The notes under the pieces were generated by a model. That model was not told the DNA's origin and did no database searches. It worked only from the letters and a program-made list of their open reading frames with translations. The position numbers were made by a program, and so were the translations under genes. From Chitinophagaceae bacterium (GTDB lineage: Bacteria; Bacteroidota; Bacteroidia; Chitinophagales; Chitinophagaceae), in assembly GCA_024508725.1 (NCBI GenBank), contig JANINS010000003.1, positions 1,116,001 to 1,180,000 of the forward strand: a stretch of 64,000 nucleotides of DNA. Direction: 5' to 3'. This document shows positions 48,407-56,976 of this stretch, one piece after another; position 1 is the stretch's first letter; each line of letters starts with the position of its first letter.

Positions 48407-49051
48407 TTACTTGAACAGGTTGGGAGCATTTTCTCCACCCTGCTTTTCCTTCAACAATTTACGAATGTCCCGCTTCAGCATGTCTATTTCCGATTTTTTT
48501 AACCCATCATACACTTGCCCTCTAACATTTCCATTCTTATCTACCAAAGCAAAGAATTGCGTATGGATAAATTGATCTTCAATGCTCTCAACGGCATTGT
48601 TGGGATCATCCAGCAAATAACTTACCCGTGCTGCAGTATATAAGCTGTCTTTTCTTCCGGTAAGAAGGATCCATCTTTTAGGATCTAAATTCAATGAATC
48701 AGAATATCGTTTCATTCTTCCAACAGTATCCCAACTCGGATTACTGGTTATGCCTACCACCTGGAATTGCGGTTCGTTTTTGAATTCATCGAATATGGAA
48801 CGCATGTTCACGTACATCTTCGGACAAATGCTTGGGCAAGTCGTAAAGAAATACTCCACCACACTCACTTTGCCCTGGTAGTTCTGTTCGGTAAACTCTT
48901 TCCCCTCCTGTGTAGTAAAGCTGAAAGGTTTTACATAACTGATGGTTGCCAGCTTTGGTTTCCATTGATCTGTTCCGGCAAAAACAAAATAGAGGAACAA
49001 CATCACTAACACCACGAAGAACGCCGCATAGCCCAAAAAACGCTTATTCAT
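48407..49051 (-). CDS. SCO1/SenC/PrrC family copper chaperone
   Basis: 214 residues: an N-terminal membrane anchor (YAAFFVVLVMLFLYFVFAG), then a thioredoxin fold in the periplasm with copper ligands Cys72 and Cys76 in TTCPSICPKMY and His163 in FIHTQFF. SCO proteins deliver copper to the CuA site of cytochrome oxidase. First gene of a two-gene unit with the Fur-type regulator, divergent from the MerC gene by 62 bases to the promoter region. Confidence 0.93.
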   Translation of the reverse strand: MNKRFLGYAAFFVVLVMLFLYFVFAGTDQWKPKLATISYVKPFSFTTQEGKEFTEQNYQGKVSVVEYFFTTCPSICPKMYVNMRSIFDEFKNEPQFQVVGITSNPSWDTVGRMKRYSDSLNLDPKRWILLTGRKDSLYTAARVSYLLDDPNNAVESIEDQFIHTQFFALVDKNGNVRGQVYDGLKKSEIDMLKRDIRKLLKEKQGGENAPNLFK

Positions 49052-49102
49052 GCTGCAAAATTACTGAGGACCAGCTTTAACAGAACAACTTAAACATTCC
49101 TT

Positions 49103-49133
49103 TTGCAACAAAGTTGCATTCCGTTTATATTTG
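49103..49133 (+). promoter_or_regulatory. promoter of the MerC gene
   Basis: TTG at 49103-49105, 20 bases, TATATTTG at 49126-49133, then CAGGCTC and the ATG at 49141. Start of transcription should fall at the ATG (leaderless). Confidence 0.75.
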
Positions 49134-49140
49134 CAGGCTC

Positions 49141-49536
49141 ATGAAGGGAACAAGAATCAATTGGGATGCTCTTGGAATCAGTGCCTCTTTGGCTTGTGCC
49201 ATCCATTGTGCCCTGTTGCCCTTGTTTTTGCAAACACTGCCATTGTTTGGCTTTAACATTATCGATAATTTATATTTCGAGATGTTCATGATCTGCCTGG
49301 CAGCAGCGATCGGTTTGTATTCCTTATATCATGGGTGGCGAAAACATCACCATCGTATTGCCCCGATCCTGTTTTTTGCTTTAGGAATGTTGCTGTTGTT
49401 CGGTAAGCAAATATGGCACGAATATCAGCTCTGGTTCCTCGTTCCTGCCGTAACGCTGATCGTATTTGCACATTACAGAAATTTCAGGTTGTGTCGTAAG
49501 GCAGATCATTGCCATGCATCCGATTGTAACCATTGA
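49141..49536 (+). CDS. MerC-domain membrane protein
   Basis: 131 residues from 49141. Four membrane helices; the first holds SLACAIHCALLPLFLQTLPL with the MerC-type CxxxC/His metal site, and the C-terminus ends in a Cys/His-rich tail (CRKADHCHASDCNH). MerC carries mercury in mer operons, but these chromosomal homologues without mer genes are thought to handle other metals. Divergent from the SCO-Fur unit, so a common metal response is likely. Confidence 0.88.
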   Translation: MKGTRINWDALGISASLACAIHCALLPLFLQTLPLFGFNIIDNLYFEMFMICLAAAIGLYSLYHGWRKHHHRIAPILFFALGMLLLFGKQIWHEYQLWFLVPAVTLIVFAHYRNFRLCRKADHCHASDCNH

Positions 49537-49573
49537 TTTTTTGGGAACAAAGTTTTGTAACTCCGTTTCAGCT

Positions 49574-49601
49574 TTGGTTGCGTCGCACTCTTGTACTTCC
49601 A
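49574..49601. repeat. dispersed repeat GGTTGCGTCGCACTCTTGTAC
   Basis: Single-core copy of the family after the MerC gene. Confidence 0.7.
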
Positions 49602-49659
49602 AATCCCTGGTCATCTTTTCAGTACGCCGCATAATTAACTTCGCCGTTCAAATGTGTGT

Positions 49660-51201
49660 ATGAAACGCTATTCAAAACTATTCTGCATTCCTCTTTTCAT
49701 TTTTGTAATAGCTGCCTGCCGTAGTGGAAGATCAGCTTCCGGTGATGATGGAAAGATCAATGTAACATTTGTGCTGGTGAATGATGTGTACGAGATCGCT
49801 CCATTAGAAGGCGGCAAAGTAGGTGGATTGGCAAGAGTAGCACAATTGAAACAGCAAGAGCTGCAAAAAAATCCAAACACTTTTCTTGTAATGGCCGGCG
49901 ATTTTTTAAGTCCGTCGGTTTATGGAAGTCTGAGTTACAATGGAAAAAAAATTCGTGGTGCTCAAATGGTAGATGCCATGAATGCAGCTGAATTTGATCT
50001 TGTTGGATTTGGTAATCATGAATTCGATATCAGTGAAAAAGAGTTCCAGGAGCGATTAGACAGCGGCAGGTTCCAATGGATAGCAGGAAATGCGTTTCAT
50101 CGTGTGGATCAAACAGCGAAGCCTTTTACCAATAATGTTTCGAAAGAAAATATCCCGCTATACTATTTTAAAACAGTTACTGATGCCGATGGAACTTCTG
50201 TAAGACTGGGTTTTATTTCTGTTGTGATCCCTTCAAATCCTGCTGCGTATGTTCAATACACTGATCCTGTTTCTACGGCGATAAAAAATTACCACCAGAT
50301 CAAAGATTCCTGCGATGCTGTGGTTGCTATTACACACCTGAATATCGCTCAGGATAAACGCCTGGCCGATTCGCTTCCTCAGCTTGCTGTTATTCTCGGT
50401 GGGCATGAACACGATATGCGTTTTGTAAAACAGAACGGCGTGTACATTACCAAAGCACATTCTAACGCAAGATCTGCTTTTGTAGTTGAGGTGAAGATCA
50501 ACAAGAACAAAAAGGAAGTTGCTACAGATGCTAAGCTGGTATATATCGACGATAAAATTGCTTTCGAAACAAAAACAAATGCCGTTGTTCAAAAGTGGAC
50601 CGGTATTGCGAATGATGTGTATGCATCGTCTGGTTTTAATGCATCAGCCATCATTCCGTATAACGGCGAACCTTTGGAAGGAAGAGAAATTTATACAAGA
50701 AGTCAACCCACAAATCTTACAAAGATCATTGCAGAAGCGATGTTGTTTGCTGCTCCACAAGCAGATGCAGCTATTTATAATTCAGGTTCAATAAGAGTAG
50801 ATGATGTACTCAATCCACCCCTTTCCCAGTACGATATTTTAAGGACATTGCCTTTTGGTGGTGGTTTGATAGAGCTAGATCTTAACGGTAACCTGTTAAT
50901 ACAAACCTTGCAAACTTCTCAACTAAAGAATAAGAATAATGGCGGCTGGTTGCAATATGCCAATATCAGCTATGACGAAGCAACATCCAAATGGCGTTTG
51001 AAGGATCAACCGATAGATACTGCAAAAACATACCGAATTGTTACCACTGATTTTCTTATTACAGGAAAGGAAACAAATCTTGGTTTCTTTAATGCAAACA
51101 ATCCTGGTGTTGTAAAAATGTATCCTGCAATAACCGCTAAGGGTGATGTTCAGGCTGATATTCGATTGGCGATCATCAGGTATCTGGAGCAACGGAAGTA
51201 A
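49660..51201 (+). CDS. 5'-nucleotidase/UshA-family metallophosphoesterase lipoprotein
   Basis: 513 residues from 49660; signal MKRYSKLFCIPLFIFVIAAC. Metallophosphoesterase motifs: NDVYEIAPL, MAGDFLSPS, GFGNHEFD, THLNIAQD, LGGHEHD. The C-terminal nucleotide-recognition domain has NSGSIRVDDVLNPPLSQYDI and LPFGGGLIEL. It should hydrolyse nucleotides or related phosphate esters outside the inner membrane. Single-gene unit followed by a long dispersed repeat. Confidence 0.92.
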   Translation: MKRYSKLFCIPLFIFVIAACRSGRSASGDDGKINVTFVLVNDVYEIAPLEGGKVGGLARVAQLKQQELQKNPNTFLVMAGDFLSPSVYGSLSYNGKKIRGAQMVDAMNAAEFDLVGFGNHEFDISEKEFQERLDSGRFQWIAGNAFHRVDQTAKPFTNNVSKENIPLYYFKTVTDADGTSVRLGFISVVIPSNPAAYVQYTDPVSTAIKNYHQIKDSCDAVVAITHLNIAQDKRLADSLPQLAVILGGHEHDMRFVKQNGVYITKAHSNARSAFVVEVKINKNKKEVATDAKLVYIDDKIAFETKTNAVVQKWTGIANDVYASSGFNASAIIPYNGEPLEGREIYTRSQPTNLTKIIAEAMLFAAPQADAAIYNSGSIRVDDVLNPPLSQYDILRTLPFGGGLIELDLNGNLLIQTLQTSQLKNKNNGGWLQYANISYDEATSKWRLKDQPIDTAKTYRIVTTDFLITGKETNLGFFNANNPGVVKMYPAITAKGDVQADIRLAIIRYLEQRK

Positions 51202-51214
51202 GTTGGCTAATAAT

Positions 51215-51297
51215 GTTCAGAATGTACAAGTGGTTTCTCACGAATTTTATTTTTTAGGGAGTTCGTGAATCTCACTTCGTTCGATTTGACACAACAG
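51215..51297. repeat. dispersed repeat, long copy 2
   Basis: Nearly identical to 41685-41770 (GTTCAGAATGTACAAGTGG ... TTTGACACAACAG) with a three-base deletion and a few changes. Confidence 0.85.
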
Positions 51298-51371
51298 ACG
51301 TTGAAGAATGAACGCTTGTTGGTTTCATATAGCTCTTTAACAATAATTTCCGCCAATAGTAATTCACTAGT

Positions 51372-51402
51372 TTGTTGCAGGCTATGTGCTTTCATAGCTT
51401 TG
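51372..51402 (+). promoter_or_regulatory. promoter of the AhpD-like gene
   Basis: TTG 51372-51374, 20 bases, TAGCTTTG 51395-51402; ATG at 51417. Confidence 0.7.
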
Positions 51403-51416
51403 CACAAATTCTAAGT

Positions 51417-51779
51417 ATGTCTGAATTAGTTAAAGAATTTAACGACTACCGCACTAAAATGAATGACGTGATCCTGAGCAAGAACAATCTTGTAATGAAA
51501 CGTCTCTGGAATCTCGATACAAACACTTATGAAGCAGGAGCTCTCGATACAAAAACGAAAGAAATGCTTGGTTTGGTGGCGAGTATGGTGTTAAGATGTG
51601 ATGACTGTATCAAATACCATCTTGGAAAAAGCCATGAGCTTGGTGTAACCACCGAACAGATGTATGAAATATTTGCAGTAGCCAATATCGTGGGAGGAAC
51701 GATCGTTATTCCTCACACAAGACGTGCAGCAGAGTATTGGGAAGAGCTATCGAATCAGGAACAAGGAACAGGGAATTAA
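51417..51779 (+). CDS. carboxymuconolactone decarboxylase/AhpD-family protein
   Basis: 120 residues from 51417. The AhpD-like motif LRCDDCIKYHLGKSHELG has the CxxC and His expected of an alkylhydroperoxidase-type thiol site. Helical throughout, family length. The final residues NQEQGTGN are encoded by a phrase repeat (GGAACAAGGAACAGGGAATT) that also supplies the stop codon, so the original C-terminus has been replaced. Followed by a four-helix-bundle gene and korB. Confidence 0.9.
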   Translation: MSELVKEFNDYRTKMNDVILSKNNLVMKRLWNLDTNTYEAGALDTKTKEMLGLVASMVLRCDDCIKYHLGKSHELGVTTEQMYEIFAVANIVGGTIVIPHTRRAAEYWEELSNQEQGTGN

Positions 51780-51795
51780 GAATTTCGAATTGGAG
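51756..51795. repeat. left flank repeat of four-helix-bundle copy 2
   Basis: GGAACAAGGAACA then GGGAATTAAGAATTTCGAATT. The complement TGTTCCTTGTTCC lies at 52219-52231 beyond the gene. Confidence 0.55.
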
Positions 51796-51840
51796 ACAAT
51801 GAGAATTTAAGCTAACTTTCTTTTGATCAACCTATGATGC

Positions 51841-52206
51841 ATGGAAAGAAAGTTTGATCTTGATGAACGATTAATCAACTTCTCAGTATCTGTTATCAGA
51901 ATCTCTGAATTGCTCCCGAAATCTGTTGCAGGAAATCATTTAGCAGGTCAGTTGGTAAGATCTTGTACATCTCCGGCGTTAAATTATGGAGAAGCACCAA
52001 GTGCTGAATCAAGAAAAGACTTCATACATAAAATGAAAGTTGCTGCAAAGGAACTAAGAGAAACTTTTAATTGTTTAAAAATTATCAATAAACTAAACTG
52101 GTACAAAGGTGATGACCTGAATCAGGTTCTTGATGAGAACAACCAGTTAATTTCAATTTTTGTGAAAAGCATCGAAACGGCACAACGGAACGATAATTCT
52201 AAGTAA
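51841..52206 (+). CDS. four-helix-bundle protein (S23/IVS type), copy 2
   Basis: 121 residues: FDLDERLINFSVSVIRISEL, GNHLAGQLVRSCTSPALNYG, EAPSAESRKDFIHKMKVAAK, ELRETFNCLKIINKLNW, then a last helix. It belongs to the other main branch of the family than copy 1 (RLINFSV and QLVRSCTSPALNYGEA are its marks). It is bounded by GGAACAAGGAACA on the left and its complement on the right, again as if in a cassette, and lies between the AhpD-like gene and korB, where a korA would be expected. Confidence 0.9.
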   Translation: MERKFDLDERLINFSVSVIRISELLPKSVAGNHLAGQLVRSCTSPALNYGEAPSAESRKDFIHKMKVAAKELRETFNCLKIINKLNWYKGDDLNQVLDENNQLISIFVKSIETAQRNDNSK

Positions 52207-52214
52207 ATTCACTT

Positions 52215-52255
52215 CAATGTTCCTTGTTCCTTGTTCGACATTCAAAATTCAAAAG
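52215..52255. repeat. right flank repeat of four-helix-bundle copy 2
   Basis: TGTTCCTTGTTCCTTGTTCG then ACATTCAAAATTCAAAAG, ending at the korB start codon. Confidence 0.55.
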
Positions 52256-52257
52256 AT

Positions 52258-53304
52258 ATGTCAGTAGCTGAAGCCCCAATTAACGAAGCGATCAAAGCAT
52301 TGACTGCAAAAGATTTTGCAACAGACCAGGAAGTTCGTTGGTGTCCTGGATGTGGTGATTATTCCATTCTTGCACAAGTGCAGAAAGTGATGCCAACCAT
52401 TGGTGTGCCGAGAGAAAATATCGTGATCATTTCAGGTATCGGTTGCAGCAGCCGTTTTCCATATTACATGAACACATACGGCATGCACTCGATCCACGGA
52501 AGAGCTACAGCCATTGCAAGTGGATTGAAAGCTTCCCGTCCGGAATTGAGTGTTTGGGTGGTAACCGGTGATGGTGACAGTCTTAGTATTGGTGGTAACC
52601 ACACCATTCATCTGCTTCGCAGAAACTTCGATATCAACATACTATTGTTCAATAACCAGATCTATGGGTTAACCAAAGGACAATACTCTCCAACTTCCGA
52701 AGTAAAAAAAGTTACCAAATCTTCTCCTTTGGGAAGTATTGATCATCCTTTTAATCCTTCTGCATTGGCAATGGGTGCTGATGGAAGTTTTGTAGGCAGA
52801 ACAATGGACCGTGATCCAAAGCACCTTCAAATGATGCTCACCAGGGCACACCAGCACAGAGGAGCATCTTTCCTGGAGATCTACCAGAACTGTAACATCT
52901 TTAACGATGGTGCTTTCGAGATTTTCACAGAAAAAGCCACTAAGCCAGAAGAAGTGTTATTCCTTGAACAAGGCAAACCGTTGATCTTTGGTGCACAACA
53001 AAATAAAGGGATCAAACTAGATGGTTTCAGGCCTGTTGTTGTGGAATTGGGAAATGGTGTTAGTGCGGATGATCTTTGGGTGCATGACGAAAAAGATTTT
53101 TATAAAGCCCAGATATTAACGAGAATGTTTGATGATCCTAGAGCCGATAATCATCTTCCTCGTCCGTTTGGTGTTTTCTTCGAAAGCGACAGGCTTTGTT
53201 ATGAAGATGCCATGAAAATGCAGATAGAAGAAGCTGTTGCTGCAAAAGGAAAGGGCAACCTCGACAAATTGCTTCGTGGTAACGAGATCTGGGAAATATT
53301 ATAA
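52258..53304 (+). CDS. korB: 2-oxoacid:ferredoxin oxidoreductase beta subunit
   Basis: 348 residues from 52258. The thiamine-diphosphate/Fe-S subunit: WCPGCGDYSILAQVQKVMP with cluster cysteines, GIGCSSRFPYYMNTYGMHSI, the TPP motif VTGDGDSLSIGGNH ending in NNQIYGLTKGQYSPTS. Oxidises 2-oxoglutarate (or another 2-oxoacid) to the CoA ester with ferredoxin as acceptor. The alpha/gamma subunit gene normally next to it is not present in the window; the upstream neighbour is a four-helix-bundle gene. A strong terminator follows. Confidence 0.92.
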   Translation: MSVAEAPINEAIKALTAKDFATDQEVRWCPGCGDYSILAQVQKVMPTIGVPRENIVIISGIGCSSRFPYYMNTYGMHSIHGRATAIASGLKASRPELSVWVVTGDGDSLSIGGNHTIHLLRRNFDINILLFNNQIYGLTKGQYSPTSEVKKVTKSSPLGSIDHPFNPSALAMGADGSFVGRTMDRDPKHLQMMLTRAHQHRGASFLEIYQNCNIFNDGAFEIFTEKATKPEEVLFLEQGKPLIFGAQQNKGIKLDGFRPVVVELGNGVSADDLWVHDEKDFYKAQILTRMFDDPRADNHLPRPFGVFFESDRLCYEDAMKMQIEEAVAAKGKGNLDKLLRGNEIWEIL

Positions 53305-53321
53305 TATACAACTTCAACAAT

Positions 53322-53352
53322 AAAAAAGGCAACTGATTCAGTTGCCTTTTTC
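53322..53352. terminator. bidirectional terminator between korB and the TonB-type barrel gene
   Basis: AGGCAACTG pairs with CAGTTGCCT over ATT, with A and T runs on the two sides. Confidence 0.9.
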
Positions 53353-53371
53353 TTTTATGAGAAGCTTCTGT

Positions 53372-55777
53372 TTAGTTTGAGCTTCCTCCACCGATCAGGT
53401 CATCATTATTCACACCCTTCTTCTTCGATACATTCTCACTCAGCTTACCAAAATTCCATGTTACGCCAAGAGAAAGTCCCCTGAAAGGTTGTGTGTTCAC
53501 ATATCTTGTAGAGAAATTTTTATCCTGCATGGTAAACTTGTAATCAAATTCTTTCGAGAGAAAATTTACAACACTAAGATTCACCGTGAGCTTTTCGTCC
53601 AGGAATTTGTAACCTACACCTGTTCCATACCAAACGTTTGCGCTGTTGGTCATCTGGATACCTACGGTTGATCTATAAAATCCAACATAAGCATTGATGC
53701 TAAGCTTCTTGATATTGTAACTCGTGTTGAGGTTGGCATTTCCACCCATACCGCTGTTCTTTTCTTCTTTGACCATTTTATTGCGGATCATGTTATATCG
53801 AACATCAGCATATAAATTCAGGCTCCAGTCAGGATTAAGTTTGGTGTTGATATTGGTTCCCAGGCTCACCATATACTCTTCACCAATGTTGGCACTCGTT
53901 GTTTCTGTTACACCTGTGGCCGGGGTAAAAAATGCATAACGGGTGATCTGGTTACCGCTGTACGATCCTGTTAGATTGATGCTGTAAAAAGTACCATTCT
54001 TCATAAACCTGTTCTGGAATGAAAGGCTGTGTATCACCTGTGCATCAAGATCGGGGTTGCCATAAGAAATATTCAGCGAATCATTGTTGCTTACAAATGG
54101 ATTGAGGTTCCAGATATACGGACGTTGCAATCTTTGCGTATAGTTCACCACCAATGTGTAAGCGTTCGAAAATTTATTGCTGATCATCAGGTTGGGCAAC
54201 AGGTTAAAATAATCCTGTTTCACTTTCGAGTTAGAGCTGGTAAAATCTCCGTCAACAAAAGTTTGTTCGGCTCTTACACCAACTCTGAAGCTGGTGTTCT
54301 TAAGTTTGAAATTATAATTCAGGTAAGCACTGTACACATCCTGTTCGTAGTTGAACTTATCGGTGTTCGATGGGTTTAACTTGTAATCATCAGTGCTGGT
54401 ATAACGAATAAGACTTGTATAATCAGAACTTGCCTGGCGAATGATCGCTTTTACACCAGCTTCGATCTTCTGGTTCTTTTTCATTGGTAAAATGTAATCA
54501 CTCTGTATCGTGTACTGATCATTTTTTGCAATGCTGGTATTGCGAACAAAGCGATCGGTTGTTGGATTATCCTGGTCGCTGTTTGCATAAGAAGTGTTTT
54601 TTCCCAGTTCTGCATTCAAACGAATACTGAATTCTTTTTCCGGGTTGCTCTTAAACTTCCTGATGTAATCCGTTCCCAAACTGGTGAATGGCCATTCGTT
54701 TTTATTCTGTGCATTGAAGTAACTCACACTGCCGGGTTGAGATGGAAACTCGGTAACAAGAATTTGATTGGTATTCTGTTTAAAAAAGCCATTATTGCCA
54801 CTGGCATACATGCTTAATGAGTTGGTGCTATCGATATCATAACTCAATTCAAGATTTGCCCAGGTCCAGAAATTACTTCTCTCCGCTTCTCCGCTAAATG
54901 TTCTTTTGGTGAAAATGGTAGGTATTAACGGAGTGGTTTCATTGAACTGTTTTGTTTTAATACTGTTGGCTCCGCCGGCATGGAAATTAGCCGACACGCC
55001 AAACTTGCCAATTTTGGCACTTAAATTACCACTTGCATTGCCCCATCCGATGGTGGATTGATAAGCAGAGATAGAGCCATTGTAACCTTTCAGTTTCTTA
55101 CGGGTGATAATATTGATGATGCCGCCTACACCTTCCGCATCATATTTTGCAGATGGCGATGTGATCACTTCTATCTTAAGAATAGCTGTTCCCGGAAATC
55201 CTTTCAGTGCTTCTTTTACATTCTGTGCAAACATAGAAGTTTCTCTTCCGTTCAGTAATACTTTGAAATTGCTCTGACCGTTCACGGTAATGTTATCATC
55301 ACCATCAACTGTTACAAAAGGTGTTTTACGAAGAATGTCTAAAGCTGTTTGTGTTTTAGCAGTAGGATCGTTCTCAACATTAAAACTGATCTTATCATCG
55401 CTTTGTTCGATCAATGGTTTTCTACGGTTTACCACCACTTCCTGTAAATTGGCTGCAGCCGGAGCAAGCACCAGGTCGTTCAGTTCAATATCATCTGAAG
55501 CGATAATGATTTCCCGGCTGATTTCTTTAAAACCGGTGAATACAACTGCCAGCTCATAACTACCGGTGTCTATATTCTGCAAGGTGAATTTTCCTGCAGC
55601 ATTGGTGTAGGTTGATTTGATGGGATCGTTGTTCTGACCTTTCCTGTATAAAAACACCGAAGCGAAGTTTACAGGCTTTTGTTGAGCACTGTCTTTCACC
55701 AGGCCGGTTATGTTTTTCTTTTGCGCAAATACAGCGGTGCAAGTGAAGAGGCAAATTGCCAGAAGGATTTGTTTCAT
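53372..55777 (-). CDS. outer-membrane beta-barrel receptor with carboxypeptidase-regulatory domain
   Basis: 801 residues; signal MKQILLAICLFTCTAVFA. Residues 20-110 are a CarboxypepD_reg-like domain (ITGLVKDSAQQKPVNFASVF, GKFTLQNIDTGSYELAVVFT), then a plug domain (TALDILRKTPFVTVDGDDNI, VEVITSPSAKYDAEGVGG-like IINIITRK), then a 600-residue barrel of the OMP_b-brl_3 kind ending SLGVTWNFGKL. No TonB box or SusD partner is seen. Likely a transport or adhesion barrel of unknown ligand. Confidence 0.9.
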   Translation of the reverse strand: MKQILLAICLFTCTAVFAQKKNITGLVKDSAQQKPVNFASVFLYRKGQNNDPIKSTYTNAAGKFTLQNIDTGSYELAVVFTGFKEISREIIIASDDIELNDLVLAPAAANLQEVVVNRRKPLIEQSDDKISFNVENDPTAKTQTALDILRKTPFVTVDGDDNITVNGQSNFKVLLNGRETSMFAQNVKEALKGFPGTAILKIEVITSPSAKYDAEGVGGIINIITRKKLKGYNGSISAYQSTIGWGNASGNLSAKIGKFGVSANFHAGGANSIKTKQFNETTPLIPTIFTKRTFSGEAERSNFWTWANLELSYDIDSTNSLSMYASGNNGFFKQNTNQILVTEFPSQPGSVSYFNAQNKNEWPFTSLGTDYIRKFKSNPEKEFSIRLNAELGKNTSYANSDQDNPTTDRFVRNTSIAKNDQYTIQSDYILPMKKNQKIEAGVKAIIRQASSDYTSLIRYTSTDDYKLNPSNTDKFNYEQDVYSAYLNYNFKLKNTSFRVGVRAEQTFVDGDFTSSNSKVKQDYFNLLPNLMISNKFSNAYTLVVNYTQRLQRPYIWNLNPFVSNNDSLNISYGNPDLDAQVIHSLSFQNRFMKNGTFYSINLTGSYSGNQITRYAFFTPATGVTETTSANIGEEYMVSLGTNINTKLNPDWSLNLYADVRYNMIRNKMVKEEKNSGMGGNANLNTSYNIKKLSINAYVGFYRSTVGIQMTNSANVWYGTGVGYKFLDEKLTVNLSVVNFLSKEFDYKFTMQDKNFSTRYVNTQPFRGLSLGVTWNFGKLSENVSKKKGVNNDDLIGGGSSN

Positions 55778-55956
55778 TGATGTTCGGTTGAGACGAAGTG
55801 ATTCGTGACCGCAAGTTCCAGTTTAGCGAATGGTTGAATAGGATTCTTTTATGAGTGGCTGAACAGAGGGATTGAGGGTGTTAAGGATTTTAACAGGTAA
55901 ACTGAATCATCATTTGAGAGTGAAAAGGATTGGATGGAAAAAAGAACAGTAGTGAT

Positions 55957-55990
55957 TGAAAGTACAAGTGTGCGACGCAACGGAAGCTTA
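55957..55990. repeat. dispersed repeat AGTACAAGTGTGCGACGCAAC
   Basis: Contains both cores fused directly: AAAGTACAAGTG and TGCGACGCAACGGAAGC. The rest of 55778-56040 has no gene. Confidence 0.75.
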
Positions 55991-56044
55991 ATAGTAGTAA
56001 TGCAGCTAAGTGCATAAGAATCTTACGGTTTACCTCGGCTGCAA

Positions 56045-56079
56045 CAAAAAAGCCCTGCAAGTGCACACTTACAAGGCTT
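56045..56079 (-). terminator. intrinsic terminator of the small RNA gene
   Basis: On the minus strand AGCCTTGTAAGTG pairs with CACTTGCAGGGCT (12-13 pairs including G-U), followed by six T. It lies 26 bases after the tRNA-like 3' end. Confidence 0.85.
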
Positions 56080-56104
56080 GTCTTTAATCCATGAGAAATT
56101 CTTG

Positions 56105-56275
56105 CTGTAGGGGAAGGGATCGAACCTTCACGAGGCAGTTAGCTAAAAGACAAAGATTAGTGGTCAACCCTGGTCGGCCTTACCAAAAGTAACGTCGGCT
56201 CTATCTTTCGTTTATCCTGTTATCCTCACCCTCGAGACGAGAGGGCATGTCTGCCAAAAATTTCATCACCCCACA
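56105..56275 (-). ncRNA. putative structured RNA with tRNA-like 3' domain
   Basis: About 170 bases on the minus strand. 3' end: T arm GAAGG-TTCGATC-CCTTC (56129-56113), followed directly by CCCTACA (56112-56106). The 5' end TGTGGGG (56275-56269) pairs with it (seven pairs, one G-T). Just inside, GGCAG (56255-56251) pairs with CTGCC (56138-56134), enclosing hairpin CCCTC/GAGGG and further helices. There is no D arm or anticodon arm. A strong terminator follows and an AT-rich region precedes. It resembles the acceptor/T domain and P2 helix of tmRNA but is far too short and has no tag frame. Identity unknown; YrlA-type tRNA mimics are another possibility. Confidence 0.5.
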
Positions 56276-56423
56276 GTATTTAAAGAGCTATCAGCGATTT
56301 GCTACAACAATATTAAAGCGTTTTGTTGATTCGTTGAATATTTTCCAATATAAATTTTAAAACTTTCGAAATTATTCAAAATAGATTATCTAAGTTTGAG
56401 ATCATCAAAAAACAGGTGCTAAA

Positions 56424-56900
56424 ATGGCGGCAAAATTGAATCTTGACAAATTGGACCACCAGATCATTGATGCTATGCTGGAAAATGCAGAGATATCGTA
56501 CGCAGAATTGGGTAAAAAGCTCTTTGTTTCCGGCGGAACGATACATGTTCGTATTAAGAAGTTACAGGAGATGGGAGTGGTAAAAGGCACCAAGCTGAAA
56601 GTTGATATGAAAGCATTGGGGTATGATGTGATCGCTTTTATTGGGATTTACCTGGAGAAAAGTTCTTTGTACGACCAGGTGGCAAAAGAACTACAGAAGA
56701 TACCCGAGATCGTTCGGGTGAACTACACTACCGGAAACTACAGCATGTTTGCAGAAGTGGTGTGTAAGGATATCAATCAATTGAAAATTATTTTGCATGA
56801 TGAACTTCAAAAGATAAAAGGCATTGAAAGAACGGAGACATTGATTTCGCTGGAAGAGAGTTTTAAAAGGAATGTTGTGGTGAGTAGTTCGGGTTTATAA
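56424..56900 (+). CDS. Lrp/AsnC-family transcriptional regulator
   Basis: 158 residues: N-terminal winged helix (LDKLDHQIIDAMLENAEISY, AELGKKLFVSGGTIHVRIKK) and C-terminal RAM/AsnC sensing domain (VIAFIGIYLEKSSLYDQVAK, VNYTTGNYSMFAEVVCKDIN, LHDELQKIKGIERTETLISL). It should respond to an amino acid; targets unknown. Divergent from the small RNA gene with about 150 AT-rich bases between, so the two promoters are neighbours. Confidence 0.92.
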   Translation: MAAKLNLDKLDHQIIDAMLENAEISYAELGKKLFVSGGTIHVRIKKLQEMGVVKGTKLKVDMKALGYDVIAFIGIYLEKSSLYDQVAKELQKIPEIVRVNYTTGNYSMFAEVVCKDINQLKIILHDELQKIKGIERTETLISLEESFKRNVVVSSSGL

Positions 56901-56976
56901 AGTAAATAAAGTAGAAAAGTTATTCGGTTAGAGGAACTGCATATGACTTTATAAACCCTATATACTTATCTAATGC

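Noticed and set aside
56105-56275. tmRNA (ssrA)
   Set aside because: The 3' T arm, acceptor and inner helix fit, but the RNA is about half the normal length, lacks the conserved 5' sequence and has no tag reading frame ending in Ala-Ala.
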